Below are positions 16,559 to 26,995 of a stretch of 64,000 nucleotides of DNA, piece after piece; position 1 is the first letter of the stretch, and every line of letters starts with the position of its first letter. Below the pieces are notes generated by a model that did not search any database, was not told the origin of the DNA, and saw only the letters and a program-made list of their open reading frames with translations. The translations under genes were made by a program, and so were the position numbers. The stretch covers positions 48,093-112,092 of the forward strand of contig NZ_VZDO01000017.1 in assembly GCF_008802405.1 (NCBI RefSeq). Direction: 5' to 3'. The stretch comes from Plantimonas leprariae (lineage in GTDB: Bacteria; Pseudomonadota; Alphaproteobacteria; Rhizobiales; Rhizobiaceae).

Positions 16559-17365
16559 ATGACCGACGCGACCGCCGCCACCTCTTCACCGCCGCCGGCC
16601 GCGACGCTCGGCGCGCGCTTCGGCAACTGGGCCGTCCTCGCCGTGGTCGCGGGCGCGCTCGCCTGGAGCTGGGAGCCGGCCGAGATGGGCCGCTGGACCT
16701 ATCTCTTCACCGATGCCGGCAACATGGCATCCTACGCGTCGGGCTTCCTCCAGCCCGACTTCACGGACTGGCGCTACTACCTCTCCGAGACCGTCGTTAC
16801 CGTGCAGATCGCCCTTTGGGGCACCTTCCTCGCCGTGCTTCTCGCGATTCCCTTCGGCATCCTTTCGGCGCACAACATGGCGCCGTGGTGGGTCCTGCAG
16901 CCGGCCCGGCGGCTGATGGACCTGTTCCGCGCCATCCACGAGGTGGTCTTCGCCGTGCTCTTCGTGGTCGCCGTCGGGCTCGGCCCCTTCGCCGGCGTGA
17001 TGGCGCTGTTCGTCCACACGACGGGCATCCTCGCCAAGCTGTTCTCCGAGGCGGTGGAGGCCATCGATCCGCGTCCCGTCGAGGCGATCCGCACGACAGG
17101 CGCTTCGCGCGTCCAGCAGATCCTGTTCGGCGTCGTGCCGCAGGTGCTGCCGCTCTGGATCTCCGTCTCGCTCTACCGGCTGGAATCGAACGTGCGTGCC
17201 GCGACCATCCTCGGCGTCATCGGGGCCGGCGGCATCGGGCAGGTGCTGTTCGAGACGATCCGCGGCTTCTATTATCCGCAGGCTTCCGCGATCCTTCTCG
17301 TCGTGGTGGCGACGGTGACCATCATGGATCTCGTTTCCTCCACGCTCCGCCGGCGCGTCACCTGA
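16559..17365 (+). CDS. phnE: Phosphonate ABC transporter permease PhnE
   Basis: A 268-residue inner-membrane permease with about six hydrophobic segments (for example [20 protein letters not shown] and [20 protein letters not shown]). The coupling-loop motif [20 protein letters not shown] contacts PhnC. Only one phnE is present, whereas many alphaproteobacteria have phnE1 and phnE2, so the channel is probably a homodimer. It is placed between phnD and phnM in the same direction. Confidence 0.93.
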   Translation: MTDATAATSSPPPAATLGARFGNWAVLAVVAGALAWSWEPAEMGRWTYLFTDAGNMASYASGFLQPDFTDWRYYLSETVVTVQIALWGTFLAVLLAIPFGILSAHNMAPWWVLQPARRLMDLFRAIHEVVFAVLFVVAVGLGPFAGVMALFVHTTGILAKLFSEAVEAIDPRPVEAIRTTGASRVQQILFGVVPQVLPLWISVSLYRLESNVRAATILGVIGAGGIGQVLFETIRGFYYPQASAILLVVVATVTIMDLVSSTLRRRVT

Positions 17366-17396
17366 CGCGCCCTTCACCATCCCGAACGAAAGTCCC

Positions 17397-18545
17397 ATGA
17401 GCACGTCACCCGAAGCGGTCTTCACCAATGCCGCGATCGTCCTTCCCGAAGAGATCGTCCACGGCAGCGTCCTCGTGCGGGACGGCCGCATCGCCGACGT
17501 CGCGTCCGGCCCGGCGCGCACCGCCGGCATCGACTGCGAGGGCGACCACCTCATGCCCGGCCTCGTGGAACTCCACACCGACCATCTCGAAGGCCATTAC
17601 TCGCCGCGCCCGGGCGTCCACTGGAACATGCTCGGCGCGGTGCAGGCGCATGACGGACAGATCGCCACCTCCGGCATCACCACCGTCTTCGACTGCCTGC
17701 GCATGGGCTCCGACGAGGACGGCGGCTTCGATCCGGCCGAGATGCGCGCGCTCGCCGACGCCATCGAGACGGCGAACCGCGACGGGCGCCTACGCGCGGA
17801 GCATCGATTGCACCTGCGCTGCGAGGTCTCCGCGCCGGACGTCCTCGACGCGCTGGAACACTTCCGCCGCGATCCGAACGTCTCACTGGTCTCGCTGATG
17901 GACCATGCCCCCGGCCAGCGGCAGTTCCAGTCGATGGAGCAGTACACGCTCTACTACAAGGGCAAGCGCGGCCTTTCCGACGCGGCCTTCGAAGCCTTCA
18001 TCGCCCGCCGCCTCGAACAGTCGGCCCGCTATTCCGCCGAGCACCGCCGCGCCATCGTCGACCACTGCCGCGCGGCCGGCATCACGCTCGCATCCCACGA
18101 CGACGCGACCCTCGCGCATGTCGAAGAGGCGGTCGGCGAGGGCGTCGCGGTGTCGGAATTCCCGACGAGCCTCGACGCGGCGAAGGCCGCGCACGGGGCC
18201 GGGCTCGCCGTCCTGATGGGCGCGCCGAACGTCGTGCGCGGCGGCTCGCATTCGGGCAACGTCTCGGCGACGGATCTCGTCGGCCACGGCGTCCTCGACA
18301 TCCTCTCGTCCGACTACGTGCCCTTCAGCCTGATGCAGGCCGCCTTCGTCCTGGCTGGGCGCATCGGCCTTCCCGCCGCCGCGCGCATGGTCTCGCAGAC
18401 GCCGGCTCGCGCCGCGGGGCTCGGCGATCGCGGCGCGGTGGCACCCGGCCTTCGCGCCGATCTCGTGCAGGTCCGGCCGCCGCGCGAGGCCGCGGAGCCG
18501 CCAGTGGTGCGGGGCGTCTGGCGCGAGGGACGCCGTGTCGCCTGA
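17397..18545 (+). CDS. phnM: Alpha-D-ribose 1-methylphosphonate 5-triphosphate diphosphatase PhnM
   Basis: Amidohydrolase-superfamily enzyme that removes pyrophosphate from ribose-1-phosphonate 5-triphosphate to make the substrate of PhnJ. The 382-residue protein has the metal-binding start LMPGLVELHTDHLEGHYSPR, later SLMDHAPGQRQF, ITLASHDDATLAHVEEA and a closing DILSSDYVP, which supply the expected His/Asp ligands. It overlaps phnN by 11 bp. Confidence 0.95.
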   Translation: MSTSPEAVFTNAAIVLPEEIVHGSVLVRDGRIADVASGPARTAGIDCEGDHLMPGLVELHTDHLEGHYSPRPGVHWNMLGAVQAHDGQIATSGITTVFDCLRMGSDEDGGFDPAEMRALADAIETANRDGRLRAEHRLHLRCEVSAPDVLDALEHFRRDPNVSLVSLMDHAPGQRQFQSMEQYTLYYKGKRGLSDAAFEAFIARRLEQSARYSAEHRRAIVDHCRAAGITLASHDDATLAHVEEAVGEGVAVSEFPTSLDAAKAAHGAGLAVLMGAPNVVRGGSHSGNVSATDLVGHGVLDILSSDYVPFSLMQAAFVLAGRIGLPAAARMVSQTPARAAGLGDRGAVAPGLRADLVQVRPPREAAEPPVVRGVWREGRRVA

Positions 18546-19128
18546 CGCCGTGTCGCCCGGACTCCTCGTCGCGGTGGTGGGGCCGAGCGGCGCGGGCAAG
18601 GACACGCTGATCCGCCTCGCCCTCGCTGATATCGGCGCGGAAGCGCCCGTCCAACTCGCGCGGCGGGTGATCACCCGCCCGCCGGACGGCGGGAGCGAGG
18701 ATCACGACAGCCTCGACGCGGCCGGCTTCGCGCGAGCCGAGGCGGAAGGAGCCTTTTGCCTCGCCTGGCGGGCGCACGGCCTCGCCTACGGGCTGCCGCG
18801 CAGCGTCGAGGCCGGGCTGGCCGAGGGCGTCGTCGTGGTGGCCAACCTGTCGCGCCGCTCGCTCGGCGACGCCGCCAGCCGGTTCGCCCGCCTCGCCGTG
18901 GTCGAGGTCACCGCGCCGCGCGAGGTGCTCGTCGGCCGCATCGCCGCGCGAGGGCGCGAGAGCGCCGCCGAGATCGAGAGGCGCCTCGCCCGGCAGGTCG
19001 AGTTCGAGCCGCCGCCGGGCATCGTCAGCTACGTCAGGATCGAGAACGTCGGCGCGCCGGAAACGGGCGCGGCGCGTCTCAGGACGCATCTCCTGCGGCT
19101 CGCCGCACCAGCCATTCCTTCGCGATAG
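18535..19128 (+). CDS. phnN: Ribose 1,5-bisphosphate phosphokinase PhnN
   Basis: Guanylate-kinase-like enzyme (197 residues) that phosphorylates ribose 1,5-bisphosphate to PRPP, closing the C-P lyase pathway. The P-loop GPSGAGKDTL lies near residues 16-25, followed by RRVITRPPDGGSEDHDSL and AWRAHGLAYGLP. The GTG at 18535 has GAGGGA 5 bp upstream and lies inside phnM; a second GTG at 18550 is possible. Its last 50 bp overlap, tail to tail, with the hydrolase gene on the other strand. Confidence 0.92.
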   Translation: MSPDAVSPGLLVAVVGPSGAGKDTLIRLALADIGAEAPVQLARRVITRPPDGGSEDHDSLDAAGFARAEAEGAFCLAWRAHGLAYGLPRSVEAGLAEGVVVVANLSRRSLGDAASRFARLAVVEVTAPREVLVGRIAARGRESAAEIERRLARQVEFEPPPGIVSYVRIENVGAPETGAARLRTHLLRLAAPAIPSR

Positions 19129-19717
19129 CGACGTCGGCCTGGGAGAGGCCGTGGCCGGCGGGCAGGACGCGATGCTCCACCGCCGCGCCGCGCTCCGCCA
19201 GGGAGGCGGCGAGACGGCGCGCCTCGTCCGGCCGGGCGATCGGGTCCATCGCGCCGGAAAGGATCAGCACGGGCTTGCCCGCGAGATCGGCCGCCGGCAT
19301 CTGGCCGAGCGGTACCATCGGCCGGATCAGCACCGCTCCGGCGAGGGCTTCGGGATGGAGCGTGAGGACGGCGGCGGCGATGTTCGCGCCGTTCGAGAAG
19401 CCGACCACGACCGGCGTCCCGATGCCGTAGGCAACGCGCGCTTCTTCGACGAAGCCGGCGAGTTCGCCCGCCCGGAGCCGCACGTCCGCCTCGTCGAACA
19501 CGCCCTCTGCGAGCCGCCGGAAGAAGCGCGGCATGCCGTTCTCCAGCACCCGGCCCCGCGGCGACACGAGCGCCGCGCCGGGCAGCAGCGCCGCGCCGAG
19601 CGGCAGGAGATCGTTCTCGTCGCCGCCGGTACCGTGGAGCAGCAGGAGCGGCGGCACGGTCGGATCGCCGGCCGGCACGAAGCGATGCACATGCGACAGG
19701 GTGGCGACGGCGTTCAT
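19079..19717 (-). CDS. Alpha/beta-hydrolase, phospholipase/carboxylesterase family
   Basis: A 212-residue cytoplasmic serine hydrolase. LLLHGTGGDENDLLPLG forms the oxyanion-hole region, GFSNGANIAA is the nucleophile elbow (Ser near residue 109), and SGAMDPIARPDEA and LPAGHGLS supply Asp and His. The family acts on short esters and lysophospholipids. Here the neighbour is a ring-cleavage-type dioxygenase, an arrangement seen with quinone/hydroquinone stress genes (MhqD with MhqO in Bacillus), so a related detoxification role is possible. GAGGAA precedes the ATG. The substrate is unknown. Confidence 0.83.
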   Translation of the reverse strand: MNAVATLSHVHRFVPAGDPTVPPLLLLHGTGGDENDLLPLGAALLPGAALVSPRGRVLENGMPRFFRRLAEGVFDEADVRLRAGELAGFVEEARVAYGIGTPVVVGFSNGANIAAAVLTLHPEALAGAVLIRPMVPLGQMPAADLAGKPVLILSGAMDPIARPDEARRLAASLAERGAAVEHRVLPAGHGLSQADVAIAKEWLVRRAAGDAS

Positions 19718-19782
19718 CGCGGCGATTCCTCGTCGGAACGGTAGAAAGGGAAGCGGCCGGGTGGCCGCTCGCCTTCTTGCTT

Positions 19783-20736
19783 TCAGGCGGCTTCGGGCTC
19801 CGCGGCGTCGATCGCCGGCAGCACCGCCTCGATCTCGGCGCGGTGCGCTTCGAGCCCGGCCGGCAGCTTCAGCTCACGGCCGAGCGCGTCGGCCGGCTCG
19901 TCCACCGCGAAGCCCGGGGCGTCGGTCGCGATCTCGAAGAGGACGTGGCCGGGCTCGCGGAAATAGACCGAGCGGAAGTAGTTGCGGTCGCGCTGCTCCG
20001 TCGTCCGGATGCCGTGGTTCTCGGCGAGCCGCTTGACCATCGTTTCCTGTTCGGCGTCGTCGGCCGCGCGGAAGGCGATGTGGTGCACGCTGCCCGCCCC
20101 CGGCCGCGGCTTCAGGAAACCGCCGACCGCCCGGATGTCGACGATCCCGCCGACCGCCCCGCCCTCCACCGCGAAACGGGTGGTGGTTCCCTCCGCGCCG
20201 ATCTCGCGGAAGCCGAAGACATCGGTGAGGATGCCCGTCGTCGGCGCGGCCTCTTCCAAGAGCAGACTCACCGAATGGAAGCCGCGGATCGCGTGCTCGG
20301 TAGGGATCGCGCCGTCCGACCAGCCGGGCTCACTCTCCGCGCCCGGCACCGCGACGAGCGCGAGGCGCGTGCCGTCCGGGTCCTTGAACGCGAGCACCGT
20401 TTCGCCGAACCGCTTCGCGATCGGCTCGAAGGCGATCCCCTTCTCGATGAAGCGCTGCGTCCACCAGCCGATCGAGCCCTCCGGCACGCGGAACACGGTT
20501 TCCTGCGTCTCGCCGACGCCGAGGCGTCCCGGGTTCGCATGCTCGTAGGGGAAGAAAGTCAGGATCGAGCCCGGCGCGCCCGCCGCGTCGCCATAGTAAA
20601 GGTGCCAGGTGCTCGGATCGTCGAAGTTGACGGTGCGCTTCACCAGCCTGAGGCCGAGCGTCTCGGTGTAGAAGCGGACGTTGCGCGCGCCGGCCCCCGC
20701 GATGGCGGTGACGTGATGGATGCCTCTGCTCGTCAT
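19783..20736 (-). CDS. Ring-cleaving dioxygenase, VOC family (MhqO-like)
   Basis: A 317-residue protein with two tandem VOC (glyoxalase/bleomycin) modules. The start GIHHVTAIAGAGARNVRFYT and the block LVKRTVNFDDPSTWHLYYGD are hallmarks of the MhqO/YkcA family of hydroquinone-specific extradiol dioxygenases. Metal ligands fit HHVT, SVHHIAF and the late Glu in HVLFEIATDAPGF. The ATG at 20736 follows GAGGAG. It is transcribed with the hydrolase below it and away from a LysR regulator, which probably controls both genes. Confidence 0.85.
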   Translation of the reverse strand: MTSRGIHHVTAIAGAGARNVRFYTETLGLRLVKRTVNFDDPSTWHLYYGDAAGAPGSILTFFPYEHANPGRLGVGETQETVFRVPEGSIGWWTQRFIEKGIAFEPIAKRFGETVLAFKDPDGTRLALVAVPGAESEPGWSDGAIPTEHAIRGFHSVSLLLEEAAPTTGILTDVFGFREIGAEGTTTRFAVEGGAVGGIVDIRAVGGFLKPRPGAGSVHHIAFRAADDAEQETMVKRLAENHGIRTTEQRDRNYFRSVYFREPGHVLFEIATDAPGFAVDEPADALGRELKLPAGLEAHRAEIEAVLPAIDAAEPEAA

Positions 20737-20797
20737 GGCGATGCTCCTCGGCTTCGGGAACGCTTGCGGTTCGACCACGAAGATAAGTGCAATATCG

Positions 20798-20810
20798 TCT
20801 GACCGTCAGA
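20798..20810. promoter_or_regulatory. Inverted repeat in the dioxygenase / LysR divergent promoter
   Basis: TCTGACCGTCAGA has perfect 6-bp arms around one base, in a 132-bp gap between divergent genes. Nearby, the hexamers TGCAAT, TGCAAC and ATTGCA recur at roughly 20-bp steps (20788-20873). LysR regulators bind such dyads between divergent genes. The assignment to the adjacent LysR is inferred. Confidence 0.45.
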
Positions 20811-20868
20811 TGCAACTGCATTGCAGACGTGCAATTCTCGTTCTGCATCGGCGCAGCGACGGATCACA

Positions 20869-21762
20869 ATGACGAACGGCATCGAAGCGCTCGGCTGGGA
20901 CGATTTCCGCCTGATCCGCGCCGTCGCGGAAGCGGGATCGCTGCCGGCCGCCGCCGACCGGCTCCGGCTGAACCATTCCACCGTGTTCCGTCGGCTCCGG
21001 CAGGTCGAGGCCACGCTCGGCTTCCCGCTGTTCGAACGGGACAGAACCAAGCTCGTGCCGACCACGGCCGGCGAGGAACTCGCGGCGCTCGCGGAGCGGA
21101 TCGGGAAGGAGGTCGACGCGGCGTCGCTGCGGCTCGCCGGCCGCGATCCGCAGCCGGAAGGCGAGGTGCGCATCGCCACCAACGATTCGCTGCTGGTGCA
21201 CCTGCTGTCGCCGCTCTTCGCCGGCTTCCGCGAAGTGTGCCCGCGCATCCGGCTCGACGTGGTGATCGGCAATCCCGCCCTGAACCTGTCGCGCCGCGAT
21301 GCCGACGTCGCGGTGCGTGCCACCGACCGGCCGCCCGAAACGCTGGTCGGCCGCAAGGTCGCGCGCATCGCCTGGGCGCTCTACGGCCGGCGCGGCGAGG
21401 CGAACGCGCCGGCGAGCTGGGTGGCGCTCGGCGAGGCGATGGGCCCGATGCAGGTGGTCCGCCACGCGCTCGCCGCCGCGGGGTTGGAGGGGCCCGGCTA
21501 CCGCGTCAACTCGGTGCTCGGCCTCGCCGAGGCGGTGGAGGCCGGCATCGGTATCGGCCACCTGCCCTGCTTCATCGGCGACGCGAAGCCGGCCCTCGCG
21601 CGGCTGGCCGAGCCGGACCCGGCCTTCGCCGCCGACCTCTGGCTCCTGACCCATCCCGACCTCAGGCGCACGCCCCGGATCAGGATCCTGCTCGACTTCC
21701 TCGCCCGCGAGATCGGCAAGCATCGGGACCGGCTCGAAGGCATGTCGCCCGCCCCCGGTTGA
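20869..21762 (+). CDS. LysR family transcriptional regulator
   Basis: A 297-residue regulator. The N-terminal winged helix (WDDFRLIRAVAEAGSLPAAA, LRLNHSTVFRRLRQVEATLG, LFERDRTKLVPTTAGEEL) is followed by a LysR substrate domain with the GEVRIATNDSLL start and a two-lobe effector fold. It sits opposite the dioxygenase gene and likely regulates it and itself. The effector may be a quinone or aromatic compound if the neighbour assignment is right. I used the ATG at 20869, where the HTH begins at residue 9. The upstream ATG at 20821 would add an unconserved 16-residue tail. Confidence 0.9.
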   Translation: MTNGIEALGWDDFRLIRAVAEAGSLPAAADRLRLNHSTVFRRLRQVEATLGFPLFERDRTKLVPTTAGEELAALAERIGKEVDAASLRLAGRDPQPEGEVRIATNDSLLVHLLSPLFAGFREVCPRIRLDVVIGNPALNLSRRDADVAVRATDRPPETLVGRKVARIAWALYGRRGEANAPASWVALGEAMGPMQVVRHALAAAGLEGPGYRVNSVLGLAEAVEAGIGIGHLPCFIGDAKPALARLAEPDPAFAADLWLLTHPDLRRTPRIRILLDFLAREIGKHRDRLEGMSPAPG

Positions 21763-21797
21763 TCGTCCATTCGTGCCTCGGGCATCGACGGCGCGGC

Positions 21798-22954
21798 TTA
21801 TCCGAGAAGGTCGCGGACGGTGCGCAGGAAGACGCGCGCCCCGACCGGGATCAGCTCGTCCGGGAAGTCGTAGTCCGGGTTGTGGAGGCGCGGATGGTCG
21901 GTGCCGGCCCCGAGAAAGAACATCGCCGAGCGCGACACGGCGGCGAAGCGGCCGAAATCCTCCGACGGATACATCGGCTCCCCCGGTTGATGTCGGACGC
22001 CCTCGGCATCGAGCGCGGCACGAAGGACAGCGACCGCCTCCGGATGGTTCTCGCAGTGCCGGAAGACGTCCTCGTAGGCGACGGCGTGGCCGAGCCCGGC
22101 CGCGCGGGCTTCGGCGGCGACCAGTTCCTCGGCCGCCGCGACGAGGCCGTCCATCGCCGCGTCGCGCAGCGTCCGGAGCGTCGCCCAGATCTCGCCGGCT
22201 CCCGGCGCGACGCCGAAGGCGGGCTCGCCGAGCCGGGCATGCGTCACCGTCACCAGCCGGAAGGCCTCGCCGAGCGCGCCGCCGGTTCCGAGCGCCGTCA
22301 GCGCCGGCATCAGCCGCGCCATCGCCGACATCGGCGACAGGCCGTCCGCCGGCATCGAGGCGTGGGCGGTCCTGCCGGCGAGCGCGATCCGCATGCCGCG
22401 CGAGGCGCAGTTCACCGGCCCCTCCCGCAACGCGACCTGCCCAAGCGGCAGTCCCGGCCAGTTGTGGAGGGAAAAGGCGTAGTCCGGCGAGATCGCCGCG
22501 AAGGCCGGATCGGCGATCACGGCCGCCGCACCCGCGCCGGTCTCCTCGGCCGGCTGGAACAGGAGCACGACGCGCCCCCGCTGCGGCCTCTGCCGCGCGA
22601 GCAAGGCCGCGACCACGGTCAGGATCGCCGCATGGCCGTCATGACCGCAGAGATGCCCCTTTCCCTCGACACGCGAGCGATGCGGCACCTCGCCGATCTC
22701 GCGGATCGGCAAGGCGTCGAGCTCGCAGCGAAAGAGCACGGTCAGCCCCGGCTGCGGCGCATCGAAGACGGCCGCGACGCCGTGGCCGCCGAGTCCGCGG
22801 AGGAGCCGGTCGGGGCGATACGCGGCGAGTTGTCCGGCCACCGCTTCGGCCGTCTCCCGCTCCTCGCCGGACAGTTCCGGGAACCGGTGCAGGCGGCGGC
22901 GGAAGTCGATCGCCGCGCGAAGCTCCAGGTCGTCGGGCAGCATGCGCACCGCCA

Positions 22955-22955
<1 letters not shown>
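21798..22955 (-). CDS. M20 family metallo-amidohydrolase (hippurate / IAA-amino-acid hydrolase type)
   Basis: A 385-residue cytoplasmic dizinc peptidase-like enzyme. LCGHDGHAAILTVVAALLAR, FQPAEETGAGA and YPSEDFGRF supply the metal and catalytic residues of the M20D group, which hydrolyse N-acyl or N-aminoacyl amides such as hippurate or auxin conjugates. It is the last gene of the peptide transporter operon and its ATG overlaps the dppF-like stop by one base. A TTG one codon earlier is possible. In context it probably processes imported conjugates or peptides. The actual substrate is unknown. Confidence 0.88.
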
Positions 22956-23967
<1,012 letters not shown>

Positions 23968-23968
<1 letters not shown>

Positions 23969-24969
23969 CAGGCGGCCTCCGCCCGGCGAAAGCCGGACTT
24001 CGTGCCGTCGTCGAGAAAGCAGGCGACGGCCTGCACGCCTTCGGAGGCAAGGGCCGGGCGCTCCAGGCAGCGCGCGAAAGCATGGGCGCAGCGCGGGCGG
24101 AAGGCACAGCCGGCCGGCGGCGCGACGAGCGAGGGCGGCAGGCCCGGAATGCCGGAGAGGCGCCGTGGCCGCGCGCCCCGCAGCGGCGGGATCGAGTTGA
24201 ACAGGCCGTGCGTATAGGGATGGCGCGGCGCGGCGAAGAGCGCGTCGACCGGCCCGGCTTCGACGATGCGGCCCGCATACATCACCGCCACCTCGTCGGC
24301 GATCTCCGACACGACGCCGAGATCGTGCGTCACGAACACCACCGCCGTTCCGTGGCGCTCGCGCAGCCGGTCGAGCAGCGCGAGGATCTGCGCCTGCACG
24401 GTCACGTCGAGCGCCGTCGTCGGCTCGTCGGCGACGACGAGCGCCGGATCGCAGCTCACCGCCATCGCGATCACCACGCGCTGCCGCATGCCGCCGGAAA
24501 GCTGGTGCGGATAGCGATCCGCGACGCGCTCGGCATCGGGGATGCCGACCTCGGCGAGAAGCTCCACCGCCCGCGCCCGAGCGGCTTTCGCCGACAGTCG
24601 CGTATGGGCACGAAGCTGCTCGGCGATCTGCGCCCCGACCGTCATGACCGGCGTCAGGGCCGTCATCGGGTCCTGGAAGATCATCGCCGCCCGCGCCCCC
24701 CGGATCGCGCGCATGCGTCTCGCCGGCATGCCGACCAGTTCCTCGCCCTCGAAGCGGATGGAGCCGGCGACGACGGCGTTCGGATCGGAGATCAGCCCGA
24801 GCGTCGCGAGAAGGGTCTGGGTCTTGCCGGAGCCGCTTTCGCCGACGAGGCCGAGGACGCGGCCGCTTTCCAAGTCGAACGACACGCCCCGCACCGCCTC
24901 CACGAGGCCGCGCTCGGTGCGGAACGAGACGGAAAGGTCGCGGACGGCGAGAAGCGGCTCAGCGGGCAT
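23968..24969 (-). CDS. Peptide ABC transporter ATP-binding protein (DppD/OppD type)
   Basis: A 333-residue ATPase partner of the DppF-like protein. Walker [11 protein letters not shown] (Thr-Gln where Ser-Thr or Thr-Thr is common), Q-loop AAMIFQDPMTALTPVMTVG, signature LSGGMRQRVVIAMAV and Walker B LVVADEPTTALDVTVQAQ are present, with the Cys-containing tail AGCAFRPRCAHAFARCLERP. I chose the ATG at 24969, which starts MPAEPLLAV and overlaps the permease stop by 11 bp. Confidence 0.92.
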
Positions 24970-25933
24970 CGCGCACCCTCGGATCGAGCCAGGCATAGAG
25001 CATATCGACCAGCGCGTTGGCGGCGACGACGAAGAACGAGGCGTAGAGCACGGTCGCGAGGATCACCGGCAGGTCGAGATTCTGCAGCGCGTCGTAGGTG
25101 AGCTTGCCGACGCCGCGGAGCCCGAACACGACCTCGGTCAACAGCGCGCCGCCGCCGATCAGCGCGCCGAAATCGAGCCCGAACATCGTCACGAAGGCGA
25201 CGAGCGAGGAGCGGACGCCGTGCCGCCAGAGGATGCGCGTCTCGCTGAGGCCCTTCGCCTGCGCGGTGCGGATGAAGTCCTCCTGCATCGTCTCGATGAG
25301 ATCGGCCCGGAGGATGCGGCCGTAGAGGCCGATATAGAGGATCGCCAGCGTCCACCACGGGATCACCAGCGCCTTGAACCAGCCGACCGGGTCGGTGGTG
25401 AGAGGCTTGTAGCCGAGCGGCGGCACCCAGGAGAACAGGAAGGTGCCGTGCAGCGCCTTCTGGCTGAGGAGGTTCGCGACCTCGCCCACCCAGAACACCG
25501 GCATCGACACGCCGACGAGGCTCGCCGCCATCAGGGCCCGGTCGGTCCAGCCGCCGCGCGAGGCGCTGGCGATGACGCCGACCACCAGCCCGCCGAAGAT
25601 CCAGAGCACCGCCGCGCCGAGCACCAGCGACAGCGTCACCGGAATCGCGCGCACCACCGCCGGCACCACCTTCTGCCCGCGGTTGACGAAGGAGGTGAGG
25701 TCCTGGCTGACGAACAGCCGTTTCATCATGATCGCGTACTGGACCGGGATCGGGCGATCGAGGCCGAAGCTCTGGCGCACCTGTTCCAGCGTCTGCGGCG
25801 AGGCGTTGCGCCCGGCGATCCGCGCGGCGGGGTCGGCGCCCGGCGTCGCGAAGAAGATCAGGAACACGACGACGCTGATGCCGAACATCACCGAGACGAG
25901 CCGGCCGAGGCGCGAGAGGACGGCGAAGATCAT
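24959..25933 (-). CDS. Peptide ABC transporter permease (DppB/OppB type)
   Basis: A 324-residue inner-membrane permease with about six membrane segments. It begins with VLSRLGRLVSVMFGISVVVF and has the DppB family block LEQVRQSFGLDRPIPVQY and the coupling motif RTAQAKGLSETRILWRHGVR. Its ATG overlaps the stop of the other permease gene. The order here is C then B, opposite to E. coli dppABCDF. Confidence 0.92.
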   Translation of the reverse strand: MIFAVLSRLGRLVSVMFGISVVVFLIFFATPGADPAARIAGRNASPQTLEQVRQSFGLDRPIPVQYAIMMKRLFVSQDLTSFVNRGQKVVPAVVRAIPVTLSLVLGAAVLWIFGGLVVGVIASASRGGWTDRALMAASLVGVSMPVFWVGEVANLLSQKALHGTFLFSWVPPLGYKPLTTDPVGWFKALVIPWWTLAILYIGLYGRILRADLIETMQEDFIRTAQAKGLSETRILWRHGVRSSLVAFVTMFGLDFGALIGGGALLTEVVFGLRGVGKLTYDALQNLDLPVILATVLYASFFVVAANALVDMLYAWLDPRVRDAR

Positions 25934-26976
25934 GCGATCCGCACCTTGGCGCGCGGGTCGAGCGCGTCGCGCACCCCGTCGCCGAGGATGTTGAGGGCGA
26001 GCACCGTCACGGCGATGGCGATGCCGGGGGCCAGCGCCACGATCGGCCGGGAATAAAGCAACCCCTGCCCGTCCTGGATGATCGTGCCCCAGGAGGCGTC
26101 CGGCGGCTGCACGCCGATCGACAGAAAGGACAGCGAGGATTCGGTGATCATGTCGAGCGCCAAGAGGATCGGCACGAAGACGATGACGCGCGGCATGACG
26201 TTCGGCAGAAGGTCGTGCCAGAAAATGCGCCAGGGCGGCACGCCGAGCGAGACGGCGGCGAGCACGAATTCCGAGCGCATCAGCGAGATGGTCTGCCCGC
26301 GGATCGGCCGAGCGACATAGGGCACGTAGACGACGCCGATGATCGCGATCGGCAGCCAGAGGCTTCCGGCTCGCACCTCGATCGGCCCGATCGAGAAGCC
26401 GTGGCTGATCAGGACGATCGAGAGCGAGATGGCGAGGAGGTAGATCGGAAAGGCCCAGAGCACGTCGAGGATGCGGTTGAGGATCGCGTCGACCCAGCCG
26501 CCGAAGAAGCCGCAGGCAAGCCCGACGATCACCGAAAACACGAGGGTGAGTGCGGTCGCGGCGGCCGCGATGGCGAGCGAGTTCCGGCCGCCGTAGAGCA
26601 TGCGCGCGGCGACGTCGCGCCCCTGGTTGTCGGCGCCGAGGAGGTAGGGGCCGAAGCGCCAGGTCGGCCCGATCGGCGTCGTGCCGAGGCCGAGGCCGGT
26701 GGTGGACGGCGCCATCACCGGCACCGCCTTGCCGTCCAGCACGATCGTGCCGCTGAGGTTGGTGGCGAAGGGATTGGTGCCGGATACCGCCGAAGCGTAG
26801 AGCGGCGCCAGCGCGCAGAGGAGCGCGACGAGGACGAGGATCAGGAGCGTCGCCATCGCCGCCCGGTTGCGGCGCAGACGCCGCCATGCCGTCGCCCAGG
26901 GACCGAGCGAGACGCCGGAGCGCCGCCGCTCGCTGCGGACCGCCGGGACGGCGGCCTCGATGCTTCCTTCGTTCAA
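25930..26976 (-). CDS. Peptide ABC transporter permease (DppC/OppC type)
   Basis: A 348-residue inner-membrane permease. The cytoplasmic N-terminus (WRRLRRNRAAMATLLILVLV) leads into the first membrane helix, followed by a periplasmic insert and the DppC-type GTDNQGRD-like sequence LLGADNQGRDVAARMLYGGR. The coupling loop reads EFVLAAVSLGVPPWRIFWHD. It starts with TTG, with GGAAGG about 10 bp upstream, 19 bp after the binding-protein gene. Confidence 0.91.
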   Translation of the reverse strand: MNEGSIEAAVPAVRSERRRSGVSLGPWATAWRRLRRNRAAMATLLILVLVALLCALAPLYASAVSGTNPFATNLSGTIVLDGKAVPVMAPSTTGLGLGTTPIGPTWRFGPYLLGADNQGRDVAARMLYGGRNSLAIAAAATALTLVFSVIVGLACGFFGGWVDAILNRILDVLWAFPIYLLAISLSIVLISHGFSIGPIEVRAGSLWLPIAIIGVVYVPYVARPIRGQTISLMRSEFVLAAVSLGVPPWRIFWHDLLPNVMPRVIVFVPILLALDMITESSLSFLSIGVQPPDASWGTIIQDGQGLLYSRPIVALAPGIAIAVTVLALNILGDGVRDALDPRAKVRIA

Positions 26977-26995
26977 GGGATGCGAACCTTCCGGC

